Under the pieces are notes generated by a model. That model saw only the letters and a list, made by a program, of their open reading frames with translations. It made no database searches and was not told where the DNA came from. DNA of 64,000 bases from Chlamydoabsidia padenii (taxonomy: Eukaryota; Mucoromycota; Mucoromycetes; Mucorales; Cunninghamellaceae). A program made the translations under genes and the position numbers. Each line of letters starts with the position of its first letter. Within the stretch, counting starts at the first letter, position 1. Positions 36,456 to 49,382 of the stretch are shown here, one piece after another. The DNA lies in NCBI GenBank assembly GCA_025330725.1, contig JAIWND010000007.1, positions 434,001 to 498,000 on the forward strand, in the 5' to 3' direction.

Positions 36456-39400
36456 TCACGCATGTTGTTTTCTTAGTATCCATGACCGTCGGTGAAATGA
36501 TTTCGAAGAAGGTGATCCAGGAATGGAGGTGACAGTGTTCGGTCGAGGTATGATATTGAAGGATTGTCTTCGTCCCATAGTAGCAGGTGTGATAGGTGAT
36601 ATGGCTGCTTCAGAAGTACTGGCAGTGGTTGATAGTGTCGGTACGGATGATGGTTGGAATCGAGAAGGGTATCTGCTAAATGGTAGTGTTGATCCATTAA
36701 AGTCGTTTTTCACCCATTGTTTAGTATCTATACTGGCAAGCCAATCAACCATTTGAGAATCAGAGATCAAAGGGATCATATCTTCAGGTGTCTACATGGA
36801 CAAAAAAAAAAAAAAAAGTTCGTCAAGTCTATCGCAAGCTTTTTTTTTTTTTTTTTTTGTTACCTTTCCAAATTGATCATGGTATCGAATAAGCATTTCC
36901 ACCACCTTGATTTCTTCATTGGGAGCTCGATCCGTCAGAATACTACTGCTGGTAGGAATCTCTTGATTAGATTGCCCAGTTGCACGGTCATGCAGAACGC
37001 TCGGTGCCATGACTCTTGCCAGATTATAAATACCCATCTTGTTGATATCTTTGAATGTAGACACATGCTGGAGAAAGCCAAAGACAACTTGCATCGTATC
37101 CCTGTTTTCTTTTGGAAGCATGCAACATGCAAGATGAAGCATGGCCTTTGTTTCTTCTTCAGTTTCCAATTCTAAAAAAGATAAAACAAACAGAAAACAA
37201 GTTTAATTGGTGTATGAGAGAGGGAAAGGGGGAGTAGATACTTACTAGCAGCCGCCACAAATACCGGGTAAAGTTTGAAGGTCAATAATGGTTCGGGTAA
37301 TTCTCGAAGATATCGTTTAAACAAGGCAGCCAGTTGTATAGAGGTTTGCTTGACGAGTAAGTCGGTGGTGTTGTCAGTCAAAGTGTCCTTGTCGATAATA
37401 TCTTCCATTTGCTTGAGTTCGCGTATGTTACCATTTTTCCGGAATATTCCCTCTACTGACAAATCTAAGATGACAATTGGTGAGTGATTGAGTTTGTTTA
37501 CAAAGTGTGTTTCTTGATTATACCTACCTCTTTGTAAAAGAATCAGAATACAATGTTGAATAAACAGAGGCACCTTACAATGAAGAGAAGTAAAGCATGA
37601 CACCATCCATTGAGTAGTGGCATGATTGGACATTGTTCTATCCATATCGATAGGATCATGATTGTTGAGATAATGCATTCCGTTGTATCGATTCAAGAGA
37701 TTGGATGACTGATTTTCTTGTTGTTGGTAAAAGACAGGTCGATATGCAGTAGGGTTTAACATACCAAGTGAGACGCCAAATACTTTTTGTTGTTGCTGTT
37801 GTTGTTGGTCGTCAGAAGTAGATGATGATGATGGCGACATTCGTGTTTTAAACTTTTTCCACAAGGATTGTTTCCGGCATTCCACCAACAGCATCCATTC
37901 TTCCGTAGTGTACAAGTTGGGGGCAAAGGAAGCAATGGTTTTGGCGGCAATGTAACGAACCACGCCATATTGCTTTGGTGACAAGGTCAGTAGATAGTAG
38001 TGAGGAGATGGATTGGTTGCTGCACATGGAGGAGTTGTTGTCATTGGCGAATCTATTGAGGAGGTCGATTGGAAGGAGGTGACGGATGATTGAAGTGGTT
38101 CCCTTGTCAGTATCCGTAGATTTTCGTTCAGATGCCGCTGAGTTGATGTTGAATTATGAGGTCGTTGCTTTTGAGAATGTCGTCGGTCAAAGAGTGTGTA
38201 GATAGATCCTCTGTCAGTGTCGCGTTTCTGACTTAAGACTCGTCGCAAGCTGCCCATCCTTTGTATTGCGCTTGTTGATGCTCGTCGAGTTGCTGAAAGG
38301 ACACCAGTACCGCCTATGTGTGGAGATGTAAGGGAGCGTCGACCAAAGTTTTCATTCTGTTGTTGTTGCTGTTGTTGTTGTGCATGTAATGCAGGTGGAT
38401 TAGAAGTTGATAACGACGACAATGATGGTGATAAAGTTATTCCGACAGAATTTTGATGATGAGTTATCAATCTTTTGTTGGAATCGTACTGTGTAAGAGA
38501 TCGTTTTGGTGGAGCTACTGTTGTATGACTAATCAAATGACTATCATGTGGATGTTCAGTGATACGATCAAGATGAGATGATTTAGCGCGTTTGATGTTT
38601 GCAAAGTGAGTCGAGCTTAAGAAGGGTGTACGTGGATTAGATTGATCATGCTGTCGACGATGATGGTCGGTGGTGTTGGACAATGATAAAAAAGTAATTG
38701 GTGATGTACCACCTGTGTTTTTTTGGTCATGTTGATTGTGCACCATTGCATTTTTGCTGAGCATCGTCGCTAAAAGGAAAGAAAAAAAAAAGATTAAAAG
38801 TAAAAGAGTGAATAAGCGTCGGAAGAGGATAGATTTGACTTACCTGAAGAGGAGTCCATGTCTAGATAAAGTTGAGTAAGGGCCAGCTTCAAAAGAGACA
38901 TGTAATACTGGAGTTGAGATAGGTATGTGAAGGATGATGTCGTTATATCATTTTGTTGTGGATCACTGGCAACAGTATTGGCGCATGAATGACAATATAA
39001 GCTTTTCGTTCCTGACACAGTGTCCAAAGATAGTCGAGCCAAGGATAAGTCGTTTACCAGAGGAGAATGGCATGACGAGCATACAAAGCAAGACGGGTGC
39101 CATTGTTCTCGATTAGTATGTTGATAGCAGTCGGTGTCGATAGGTTGTTGGCATGTATAGCAGTGATCCCATGGTAAATGTTGATTGGTACCGAGTATCG
39201 TATCGTTTTGAGATGGTAAAGTAGGTGAATCCAAAGGTAGTTTCGGGAATGGTTCCTCCTTGAACCAGTAGCGACCACCAATCCAAACCCGTTTGCGTTC
39301 CAATTCAAGTAGGCTATCCAGAAAGCACAAGATGGCGTTGGAAACATAACCATCCCTTTCCTAGGTTAAAAAACAAAAAAAAAAAACAAAAGATAAAAAG

Positions 39401-40985
39401 TTAATATTAAACTAATACTAAAAGTATATGATAGTTACTTACCATATTTAATGCTTGAGTCAAACCAATGCGTATTAATGCCTTCAAATTTTGAGCCAAA
39501 CTTGTCACCAAGGAGAGTAGTTCTTGTGTAACACCCGAGTTCTTGTCCACCTTCTTGTCGGGTTGAGCCAATAGATTAAAAAACTGGATAGCTTGATCGC
39601 AGAGTAGTTTGGCCTCGTTTCCACAGGGCAACACTAGGGATGAAAATATTAACAAAGAGATGACATTAGATATAGAGGTACAATAATACACATATAGACA
39701 AACCTTTATGGTAGGCGGTTAATTGTATCTGTATATCATCCAAAGCACCATAAAGAACTTGTAAATGCATCACAAATTGGCATGCCATTCTAAATCCTTC
39801 TACATAGGCACCTGCTGCCACCAATAAAAGCATATCCGAGATACATGTTGCTGATGATTCTTCGAAAGAAGATAAGTCGGTCCAGATTCGATTCACTTTT
39901 CGTTCCATGGCCGAGTGCAGTTCCTCGAGTCGGTTTGTTGTCCAAGTTTTGTTATCTAAAGAAAGAAAAAAAAACATTTGCATTAATAATGTATGCTATA
40001 CTGTCCCCCACCCCAAAATAGTGTGATACTAATATTAGTTTTTTTTTTTTTTTGTTTGTTGCTTACCTTGAGGATAAAAAGTATCAGCCAATCGAACATT
40101 CCAAAACTAAAATAGAAAGAAGGTTGAGTTCATGATTGCATAGCATTGAAATCTACTTGCCTTGTATATCATATAACATTCAGGATGCCACTTTTTCCCA
40201 GGATGAGAAGGGTGATCCACAAACTTTTTGAGAATAGCTTGATGACATCCAAAACATTGAATTTCCTTGATACTAGAGAAGTGAAGTAGACAATAAAGTT
40301 GATCCCCATATTCGTAACAAGCTTCATTGGTGTGGATGGATTGTTGTAGGCAGTCAGGACAAGCACTTTGGCATCGACATTGTTGACCAAGGTGTGTTAA
40401 TCGACGTGGTGTTTGAGTCAGTGGTTTGATGAGAGGAAGTCGGCATTGAGGGCACAGAGTACCACCGACTTGAGCATAACAATAATGATTTTCACATACA
40501 ATCTTGAATTTGGAAGGATCTTGATTTGTGTTTAAAGCATAAAACTTGTCAACTACCAACATATGGCAATCCTGTGAGATCATAAAACAAAGTATATTAG
40601 TTTAAGCATTGTCATCCTCCCTTCTCTCCCCCCTTTTTTAAGAGAGACGCACATACACCATACTACCTAATGAGATAGTGATTTTAAATTATCGTATCCC
40701 GCGCGCCTTTCTCCTTTTTTTTTTCCATCCCCCGCCCCTTGTTTAAGTGACACTGTGCATTATATTTCCTTTTATTCTTTTTATCAAATACATACTTACT
40801 TCGCAGGTAAAGCAGTCATAATGATAGACTTCCCCTAAAGCCCGTATTAAGGATGGATCTTCCCGCAAGCAAGGTTGTTGACAAGAGTGGCAATATCGCG
40901 TCTGCTGGTGTGAGGTTGCTTCAAGGTCGGTGTTGTGTAATAGTGCAGTATCATGTTGATCAGGTTTGCATGTCATTGAATCCAT
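36456..40985 (-). CDS. LRG1: LIM-domain Rho GTPase-activating protein (Lrg1-like)
   Basis: In yeast Lrg1 switches off Rho1 and so limits glucan synthase and cell-wall signalling. About eleven exons give over 1,100 residues. N-terminal LIM zinc fingers: CHSCQQPCLREDP...HYDCFTCE; CPQCRLPLIKPL...CPDCLQQ; CFGCHQAILKKF...KWHPECYM. Then a helical region (WTTNRLEELHSAMERKVNRI), and a further LIM module (CYTCQQPIDTDCYQH...WHPSCFVCSSCHSP). A long Ser/Gln-rich linker containing SLRRVLSQKRDTDRGSIYTL follows. The RhoGAP domain has the arginine finger in VEGIFRKNGNIRELKQ, then LAALFKRYLRELPEPLLTFK and MGIYNLARVMAPSVL. The tail (RRQSFNIIPRPNTV) is basic and Ser-rich. Start MDSMTCKPDQHD at 40985 is the first ATG in frame; the exon-exon frame across the LIM region was joined by eye. 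Confidence 0.9.
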
Positions 40986-41214
40986 CTTGTACAATGCAAA
41001 GCAATCGTATAGTTGTTAAAAGAGAGAGATAGATATATAAAGAAGAAGAAGAAAAGAAGGAGAGATAAGAATAGGTATAAACAAAGAAGCGGGTATCGGG
41101 AAAGAGCCAAGAAGAGTGTGTATGACGGTATGTGTAGAAGGGGGTTTGAGGAAGAAAGGAGTAAGGTTTAAAGAGTCATATAATCAAAAGAAGTTTGATT
41201 TGGTGACAGTGGTA

Positions 41215-41255
41215 TATATATATATACATATATATATATATAAATATATATATAG
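41215..41255. repeat. (TA)n microsatellite
   Basis: TATATATATATATA interrupted by CA and AA, upstream of the LRG1-type gene. Simple-sequence repeat, probably length-variable. Confidence 0.7.
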
Positions 41256-41393
41256 TTAGATCACTAAAACAAGTAAAAGTAATAAAAAGTTAAAGGTGTA
41301 AAAACAAAAAGTGAGAAATGAGAAAGAGGAGAAAGAGAGGGTGAATAATGCTGTGGCGGCGGAATCCAGTAATTAAATGGGGTAAATGGGGGT

Positions 41394-41404
41394 CGGGGTT
41401 TAAA
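41394..41404 (+). promoter_or_regulatory. CGGGATTTGAA-like element
   Basis: CGGGGTTTAAA (two mismatches), 408 bp upstream of the LRG1-type start and pointing away from it. Confidence 0.3.
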
Positions 41405-41497
41405 ACAATACTTCCTTGATCAAGCCAAATGAATGATCAGGATACATGAGATGGAGTATAAATTCAATGAAGATGTTGTTTATTAAACGACTATCTA

Positions 41498-43902
41498 CTA
41501 TCTACTATTACTAGGTGATTGTTTCTTCTTGTTCTTTTTACGGCGTAACTTGGCCAATTGTTTACTGTAATAGATATCTATCGAGCTTGTCCATACACTA
41601 AAGGAGGTCGACCCATAGTTTGGAGTCTGTCGCACAAATAACAGGTTGTCTTCTTTTTGTTTATGACTATTGACAGAAAAAAAAAAAAAGTAAGATAGTA
41701 TCCGTGTCTTGATTTTTTATCTTTACTTACCGTTTATCGCAAATAATTTCCCATGACATGATATCCACCAAGCCAGATCCTTTACATAAATGATTCCATT
41801 CCAATAAAGTCGATTCCATATAAGCCTCGGATTCGTCATGATCCCAATCCCCTGGTGTTTTCCAGAAATGTAAGTATCCATATTCGTGATTTTTTTCATT
41901 GGCGCCATAATAATCATCCAACCCATAAACCTAGGAGCCAAAAAAAAAAAAAAAAAAAAGAGATGGTTAGCTATTTTTGTTTGTCTATAGTATGCTTCTT
42001 TGTTTATTTGTTTTGCCTAGTTGTTGTTGTTGTTGGCTTTTATTTACCTGAGATAACCGTTTTTGAGTCATTCCTACACCAGTATCGATCAAAGAGCGAT
42101 TATTCAGCCACACTTGAAGAGTCGTAAATAGATCCAAATCACAGTCTGTTTGAGACCCGGTATCGTTCTGGAGGAGCTGCATGCATAATGGTGTAACCTG
42201 AGCCCCGGGAATACGGTCTGATTTACAAAGCCAAAGTGGTGCCACTTGTTTGATTAATAAATCCACATGTGCCTGAATCATCGAGTTGTTGTAATCAGTC
42301 ACGGGTTGTCGTTGGATTTCAAGTGGTGGCTGATGGCCGTGGTGTAAATACTCCAATGTCATCAATAATTGTCGTAGATCAAGCCCGACCATTTTTACCA
42401 AACTGATCAATTCGGCCCCTGGTATGTCGAATCCTTCCATCAAGCAAACCAAATGTAAGTAAGGGAAGAGGACTTCCGTTTGAGGAGCTTCATAGCGGAT
42501 CACAGCTTGAAGTGATAGCATATCAAATGGAATGACAGATGTATCTAACAAAAGAAGCAATTAGAGTGGGATACATTGCGTTCTATTTCTGCTTACCATT
42601 GCATGTCAAGATAATGGGTCGTTTACTTGTCCGAGCCAAATCACACACAGCAGTCCAGAATCCCTTGTCGCTCTGATACACCAGATCCACTTCTTCCAAC
42701 AACACCAAACTTTGTCCATACTGTATAGGTGACAAAAGATCATTAGCTGACACCGGTAAATCAATCAACCCGTCAAGAAGACTCGTAGCAGGCACCCTTG
42801 TTTCAGAATCACCATCAAACCGTACATGATGATTTTTGGTCATATCACCCACCAATCGCTTGATTTCCTTGAGAGACCGTTTGATGCCAGGATGGATTTC
42901 AAATACTTGATAGCCAGTTTCTTGTGCCGCCGTATACACCCCTGCCGTTTTGCCCACGCCATGAGGACCCACCAAGAGTATCATGTTTAGCTTCTTTTGG
43001 TCCTTCTTGACAAATGCGACCTTTTGTTGTTCCAGCCAATCACGGAGATAATGGTGATGAGTTTGATTGTCGAGTAAACCATCCACATGTGTCGGTCGAT
43101 ACTTGTCGCACCACTGAGCCTCATCACCTATCTTGCCACGGTCCAAAAGATGTTGACATGCTGGAATTCGCCAGCTAGTGAGGTAGTACTGATCCATTTT
43201 AAGGATGATTTCATCCATGTCGTAAGAATCACGTCGAGTGGGTGGTGAGGTTGTTGTAGGTTGCTGTTGTTGTTGTTGTTGTTGTACCAGTCGCTTTTGT
43301 TTCACCGAGTCCCAATAAGTTTTTCCTTGTGTTTTCAGAATAGTGTCCATGTTAGTGCAAGTAGGGGAAAAAACGTCGAGAGGATCGTGTGGTAAAGAGC
43401 CACTAGTTGTTGAAGATTGCCGAATATGCCCACCCTGAAAGACCGTCTTGTCAGGCCACGGTGCTGGTTGTCGCTTTTTACTAATGCCACGGTTAATGGG
43501 TGATACTAGTTGTGGTGTTGAAGAGAGTAAAGTGCACTCTGGAGGCGGAGTGGGTAACGAATCAGTAGGCGGATTATCCTTGGAGAGGTTGGTTACGGAC
43601 ACTTTTGGTGATAAAGAATTATTGCAATGAATTACATGATTGGTGTTTGGTGTTGATGCTGACGTTGGTTTGATTGGTGATATACCATGTTTAGACTTTA
43701 TTGATTGGAAGATGCTAAAGAGTGGTGGTTCTTTTCTTGTAAAAGTGGTGTGTGTTGGTGAAGTGGTTGGACGAGGAGAGAATAGCTTGTGTTTCTTGAT
43801 TTTGATTTGACCATTGGAAGGAGAAGTACTAGATAGTCCATTAGAGCCAGGTGTCAAGTACGGGCGAAGAATTCTTTTGCTAGGTACGAAGGAATCATTC
43901 AT
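41498..43902 (-). CDS. ELG1: Elg1/ATAD5-like RFC-type AAA+ ATPase (PCNA unloader)
   Basis: Large subunit of the alternative clamp loader that removes PCNA from replicated DNA. Four exons (43902-about 42597, about 42544-42048, about 41932-41730, about 41665-41498) give about 820 residues. The N-terminal 230 residues are Ser/Thr/Pro-rich with basic patches (SKRILRPYL, GQIKIKKHKLF) and a Gln run. Clamp-loader core: AQWCDKYRPTHVDGLLDN; Walker A ILLVGPHGVGKTAGVYTAAQ; then ETGYQVFEIHPGIKRSLKEI; Walker B SLVLLEEVDLVYQSDKGFW; and sensor 1 RPIILTCNG. The LLEEVD box and the ETGYQVFEI strand point to ATAD5/Elg1 rather than Rfc1 or Ctf18. A basic tail (LAKLRRKKNKKKQSPSNSR) ends the protein. It diverges from SDHAF3 with 380 bp between starts. 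Confidence 0.88.
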
Positions 43903-43973
43903 GAAAGAAAGAAAGAAAGAGATCTATTCCCGCAAGAAAGAAAAAAATTTATGGACTTTTCGTGCCTGAACAT

Positions 43974-43984
43974 TTCACATCCCG
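43974..43984 (-). promoter_or_regulatory. CGGGATTTGAA-like element of ELG1
   Basis: CGGGATGTGAA preceded by GG, one mismatch, 71 bp upstream of the ELG1 start and oriented with it. Confidence 0.45.
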
Positions 43985-44202
43985 CCGACCTGCCTAAAAG
44001 ACAATCTCTTACAGACAGACCCTTGTCGATGATCTCTAGTAACAAGCATGGCATGAAAACTCCCCACCAAGATGACCATTCTATTTCCTTGTGAAAGTCT
44101 ATTGGATACTATTTATACAACCCTTTCTCCAATGACATGATGAAACGAACTACTCTCACTCAACGGTAAAAAGGCTGAATCCACTTTTTAAAACCGGGGC
44201 TT

Positions 44203-44213
44203 TTCAAATCCCG
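44203..44213 (-). promoter_or_regulatory. Exact CGGGATTTGAA element near SDHAF3
   Basis: It ends 69 bp before the SDHAF3 ATG but reads on the opposite strand. TTTTTAAAACCGGGGC at 44185-44200 may be a degenerate companion. Confidence 0.45.
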
Positions 44214-44282
44214 TTCCTTTTCCTTTCAAAAAAAAAAAAAAAAAAGCTAGTTTGTCTTTTTTTCTTGATTAGATTCAACACA

Positions 44283-44764
44283 ATGTCAAGGGCCCGACGA
44301 GCAGCACAAGAAGCCAAGGTATTACTAGCACCCATTCCTCTCTACCGACAAATCCTCCGTGTCCACCGCAATCTTCCACCTGCAATGCGTAGTATGGGTG
44401 ACGATTATGTCAAGTCCGAATTTCGACGACACAAGACCATTGACAATCCAGTACACATTATTGGTTTTATCTCACAATGGCAAGAGTAAGTACATACCTT
44501 TACCAATACACACTTTGTCTCACTCACTTTCTCTCTATTAGATATTTGGAATTGATCAAAACACAAACTGCACCCAACCATGATTCCCCTGCACCTGCCG
44601 AAGACAGTCTGGTCCGAAGCTTCAATACACCTAAAGATGGATGGGGTAAACGAATTGATGAAGGATTATTGGATAAACTTAGTGATGAACAATTAGGTCA
44701 ACTATATGAATTACGAACTGAAGTCAAAAAGTCGATCCATGGTGGTGACGGTGATCAAAAATAA
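44283..44764 (+). CDS. Succinate dehydrogenase assembly factor 3 (Sdh7/ACN9)
   Basis: Small mitochondrial-matrix LYR protein that helps mature the iron-sulfur subunit of complex II. Two exons (44283-44488, 44543-44764) give about 142 residues. The motif [20 protein letters not shown] is the Acn9/SDHAF3 LYR signature. It is followed by [16 protein letters not shown] and [14 protein letters not shown], then the acidic/basic C-terminus [13 protein letters not shown]. The first intron is a standard short GT-AG one. An N-terminal stretch with Arg and Ala ([15 protein letters not shown]) could act as import signal. Confidence 0.93.
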
Positions 44765-44995
44765 TTAGCATAGCTTACCCCCTCCTCCATAGTATATCTT
44801 TTCTCCGTCCCCATCCCCTTCCATGTAAATGATAGAAATAAAGATAATAATAATAAAAAGTGGATGCTACTTTTTTAACTGGATTAGAATGACATAATTT
44901 GTGGTGATGATGATTTCATGACGATTACCCCCCCCCATTGACAAATACCATTTTATTTATATATAACAAGTAAAGAATAACAATCTATTTTTAAT

Positions 44996-45753
44996 CTATG
45001 CTTTTATTTTATAATCAGGCACATCCCCCGAGAACATCCAAGACCGTTGTTCACCTAGAGACAAATGAGAACAATCACCATTCAAGACCAGGTCCCATTG
45101 ACGAGTAGAAGGATCACGTACCAATTTGGCCAGACTACAAGTACCACTTTTTACCGCCAAAGAAGTATCGTTCATCAAAGCCCGCACAGCCGTGATCACT
45201 GTAGCAGCATGACCAGCCAGTAGAATCGTCGAGACATCCCCTTGATCGTCTAATTGTTGGATCAAATGGTTCAATCCCTTCTTGGTACGTTCATGACAGA
45301 TGGCAACGGTTTCTGAACCCTGAGGCATAGGGACACTTGTCACATGGTCTAATTGAATATCGAGGTCTGGGAATAAACGCTGGAGATTGGCAGTCGAAGT
45401 AGGTGGAAGGTAGTCGGGAGTTGCTTCACCATACCATTCACTAGATAAAAAAGTTGGTTTTAAGTAAACAATCAATCATTGAATGGATATACTTACGCCA
45501 TGGCATAATCAAGGTGGATAGGAAGTTGAGTCTTTTTGGCCAAAGGAAGAATGGTTTGTAGAACCCGATAGAATGGTGAGGTGTAAATACGTTGGATGGA
45601 TTTGTCTTGTAAGAATTGACCCAGCTCTTCTGCTTGTTGAAGACCTAGTTCTGATAAAGGTGAGTCGTGAGTGAGTTCGGTGGGATACACAGGTGAAGAG
45701 TCTATCCAGTCTTGACGGAAGCCATGTCGTGTGATCCAGATTTCTTTCAGCAT
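44996..45753 (-). CDS. Histidine phosphatase (phosphoglycerate-mutase-like), TFC7/UBASH3 type
   Basis: Two exons (45753-45497 and about 45442-44996) give about 235 residues. Catalytic RHG in IWITRHGFRQDWI, a second Arg in IYTSPFYRVLQT, a Glu/Trp/Tyr block (EWYGEATPDY) and the second catalytic His in ILLAGHAATVITAVRAL are all in family order. The insert between them (LPPTSTANLQRLFPDLD) and the phrase HGFRQDWI resemble the phosphatase domain of the TFIIIC subunit Tfc7 and of UBASH3-type proteins, more than glycolytic mutases. The polymerase III link is inferred only from family. The protein stops right after the phosphatase core. Confidence 0.88.
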
Positions 45754-46109
45754 TTTTGAATAAAAAGAGAGAAGAAGAGCGGAAGAATAAAAAGAGCCGA
45801 GATATACAAATAATTTTTTAGTATGTTTTTATTGTGTAACAATGGATGAAGTGGCATAATTGTGTGAGTGTGTGTGTGTGTGAGTGTAAATGCGTTGTGT
45901 GCTATGTGTAAAAATGTAAAAAGTAAAAAGAGGGATCAAATAAAGTATGTATCATAGGAGAAGAGGGAGGGAGTGTTTAAAAAAAAAAAAAATGAGACAG
46001 TATAATAAGAGAGAGAGAGAGAGAGTCGGATATAATCACCGCCGTCATTACATTTGTCCGTCCTAGAACCCTTCAGCATAAAAAGTGAGACCTGGTAGTT
46101 CATTGTCAT
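45754..46109. other. Intergenic with simple repeats
   Basis: Contains a (GT)n/(GTGTGA)n tract at 45866-45888, an A run near 45979 and a (GA)n tract at about 46010-46024. No copy of the CGGG-TTTGAA word was found here, which makes the phosphatase gene an exception. Confidence 0.5.
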
Positions 46110-46627
46110 TCAGTTGATATTGTCGAATAAGCTGGATGTGTTGAGAGTATGATACCTTTGGGTTGCAAATTGTTTATCGTTGTTGTTGTTGTCGCTGTTA
46201 TTGTTCATGATGTTATTACTGTTCATCGTATTGTTATTGGTGTTGCTGTTATTGAGGATGTTGTGGTGGTTGAATGGACTGTTAAAGTAATCTTGCGACA
46301 TTGGTTGTGCTTGAGTGGTGCTGGCTGATACTACTGGTGATATATTGGGTGGTATTGTCATTGATTTTGATTGACTGCGTAATCTGTAAGAGAAGAAAAT
46401 GAGTATAATTGGTTATTTACTTAACCTTCTTTATACTTACATTCGGTTATTTGGAGATCCTGAGCCAGTTGGGAAAAAAGGTGATCGAGGATCAAAAGGT
46501 GATAATGTATAAGCATTATGAGTATCCGTCCTATTTCCCATTACTGATATCATCCTATCTTTGTACTTACCACCATATTGTTGATTTTCACGTACAAGGA
46601 TCCGGCCCCCAGCACCTTTATTGGTTA

Positions 46628-46682
<55 letters not shown>

Positions 46683-48550
46683 ATAAAATACATTAGGAAA
46701 GTAAACACCCGGCAATTGTTGTTGTAATGACGGTAATGATGTATGTGGATGTGATATTGGTAACGATGTGTGTGGTACCAATGGTCGCATTGAATGATAA
46801 GGTAATGGTAATGTTGTTATGGGAGTTGTGGTTGCTGTTAATGGTGGTTGTGTAAAAGAGTGCTGTAATTGTTGTTGATATTGAAGCATGATGTTATCCC
46901 ATCGCTTCAAGGTATCTATTGATTTATGGCCAGTTTGATAAGGTGCTCCTGATAATCGAGGATTGGTGTTACCAGTGCTGTTGTGGATATTGTTGTTCTT
47001 GTTGTTATTATTAGTGTTATTGTTGCTTTTAGTGTTACTGTTGTTATTGTTGTTGGCAGATGTCGATGGTACTGTTACTGTGGTTTGTTGTGGTGTTGGT
47101 AATCCAGTACTTTGATGTAATGTCGAATTCCCAGGTGGTAAAGCAAATGTTGTGATTGGTACCGAAGGTGATGGTACAGTGATGGTGGTGGACGTTGTAT
47201 CAATTATTCGTTTTTCATTCTATTTTGATCCAAATAAAAGTTTGAGAATGTTTGATATTGTCATTTCCCTGTATGCCCTTCCTCCTTCCTTACCAATTTA
47301 CGAATAGTCCAATCAAATACAAAATCCATTTTGTAGCCTTCTGATACATAGAGATGTCGGAATAGTTTGTGTAAATAAGTGTAATCAGGATTATCTTCAA
47401 ATCCAAGAGATCGAACATAGTTGAGATAGATGGAGAATTCAGGATGTAGACCTTGACATAAGACTTCGGTAGTAGTAGTCATCTTTTTTTCCATGATCCT
47501 GTCGTACTTTTCCTTCTTTGTTCGAGCCCGGATGCCTTGCCATGGTAGTTGCCCACGACTAAAGTAGATGAGTATATATCCCAATGATTCCAAATCATCC
47601 CGTCTTGATTGTTCTATTTGAATAAAAACATCACATGCTAGTTAGTTCTTATATATATATATATAGTCATTAAGTCAGTTATTACCAATGCCAAGGTGAG
47701 TATTGATGCTTGCATATCGTGGAGTCCCAGTCAGGTTCTTTTGTTCACGGTAGGGTATATGAGCCATGGTTTTAGGATCACGGAAGCGTTTGGCAAGACC
47801 AAAGTCGATAGTATAAACTTGATTCCCTCGTCGTCCTGTCCCCATTAAAAAGTTGTCGGGTTTGAGATCTCGGTGAATGAAGCCTTTGGTGTGTACGTAT
47901 TCCACTCGAGCAAGCTATTTAAAAGGAAGGATGAGAAGAGATCCATAAAAAGTTCGTCATTGTCCCTACTTACCATTTGCTCAGCCAATAATAAGACTGT
48001 TTTCAAGGTGAAGCGTCGTTTACAATAGTTAAACAAGTCTTCCAGAGAAGGACCCAGCAAGTCCATTGCCAAAACGTTGTAACTGATTTCTTTGCTGAAC
48101 CATCGTATAGAAGGGATCCCGGCACCACCAGCAAGTAGGCGATAGACTCTGGCTTCGTATTCTAGTTGAGGATGAGTTGCTTTGGCGTTTTCTAGCTTGA
48201 TGGCGGATTCTTCATTGGTAGTAATATGTGTACCTATGATAAGAAAGAAGGTAAAAAGGTAATAAAATAATAATAAAAATAAAAAAAAGAGTCCCCCCCC
48301 CCAGTTGTTGTCACCCAATAAATAAATAACAAGCACAGTAATAGTTAGTAGTGATGAGTTTTATCGTTTTCCCAAAGGATTGATTGAATAGTAGTAAACA
48401 AATAAAAAAGTGTAAAAGATAAACAGATTAGTAAACAACATATAATATACAAGTATTATGATAATTACCAATATAGATTTCACCAAATGAGCCAGCACCT
48501 ATTTTCTTGCCAAGTCGAAACTGGCCGATTCCACTTCCTTCTAAAGTCAT
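46110..48550 (-). CDS. Casein kinase I (Hrr25/CK1-delta type) with long Asn-rich tail
   Basis: Ser/Thr kinase acting in ribosome maturation, trafficking and DNA-damage responses. About six exons. Kinase core: [20 protein letters not shown] with the loop [11 protein letters not shown]; catalytic Lys in [10 protein letters not shown]1-type [84 protein letters not shown], which is the CK1 replacement for the APE motif; and [11 protein letters not shown]. The roughly 350-residue tail is rich in Asn, Thr, Ser, Pro and Gln, with 18 consecutive Asn at 46630-46683. It ends [10 protein letters not shown], without a prenylation CC motif, which argues against the membrane-bound Yck type. The start at 48550 is the first ATG before the kinase fold. 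The first intron is unusually long (about 232 bp). Confidence 0.95.
46630..46683 (-). repeat. Pure (AAC)18 codon repeat in CK1
   Basis: Eighteen identical AAC codons encode a poly-Asn run. An unbroken triplet array is prone to slippage, so tail length may vary between strains. Confidence 0.9.
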
Positions 48551-49382
48551 GAAAAAGAATTCTGTTATATATATATGTGTGTGTGTGTATATATATATAA
48601 AAGGATGGTGAAGAAGGGGAAGGGGGTAAAAGAAGGAGCAAAGAGGTTATGAGTGGGTAATGTATAAAGATTGGATCAATGGAAGGAAAAGAAGAGGGTA
48701 AAAATAAAAATAAAGAGAGAGAGAGAGAGAGAGAAGAAAAACGAAAAAGGAAGAAAGGAAAAAATGAGCCCGAAGCGGGGAAAATAATCTTTTTTATGTG
48801 ATTCACTTAACTGGTTACTGTTTGCTCCCCGACAATTGGGATTTGTTGTTCTTTTCACTTGCCTGGGGGGGGGTTGTTTTTTTTCAACAAAGAGATATGT
48901 TACCCTACTCCTTCTTCTCCCCTACACGTGCTTGAATCCATTCGGATGATTTATTGTATAAGGATCTTTCTTATGATAAATCAGCCCCTCTTTGACAATG
49001 TAAAGGGCGGAGGAATCATGGCCGTTGTTTTTTCGCATGCCGCTCCAAGTTCCCAAAATAGGCCTGTACCCAATCATCTTGTTGGAAACCAGCGTCATAC
49101 CCTTTGCCTCTTTCTGTGCATAAAAGGGAAACCCCACTTTTTTCTTTTTTGTCAAAAGACGAGTCTTTCTTAGATAAACTTTTCACCATCCGATCCTCTT
49201 TGAATCATACCATCTTTTAAAAAAAGGCAAGTGAATTCAATGGCTTTAATTCTTTTTTGTGTCAGGCAAAAAGGTGGTTCTTGAAACCAATGAATGACTC
49301 TGTTGTACGGGCATAATGATCACACACAAATATAGCGTTACCTATTTCCTCTCACAAATCTCGATTGATCGAAAAAGGAAGT

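Larger units (their letters stand above)
40986..41497. other. Intergenic, LRG1 promoter and ELG1 3' flank
   Basis: Purine-rich DNA (41030-41080), an alternating (TA)n tract at 41215-41255, ATAAAAAGT words, and a CGGGGTTTAAA element at 41394-41404. No gene seen. Confidence 0.5.

Noticed and set aside
36717..37175. 152-codon plus-strand frame
   Set aside because: Lies across the RhoGAP exons and an A/T-run intron of the minus-strand gene; contains Lys and Phe homopolymers.
48859..49173. 104-codon plus-strand frame
   Set aside because: Starts with a Gly/Phe homopolymer run, no upstream promoter word, no family pattern; probably CK1 leader or upstream DNA.
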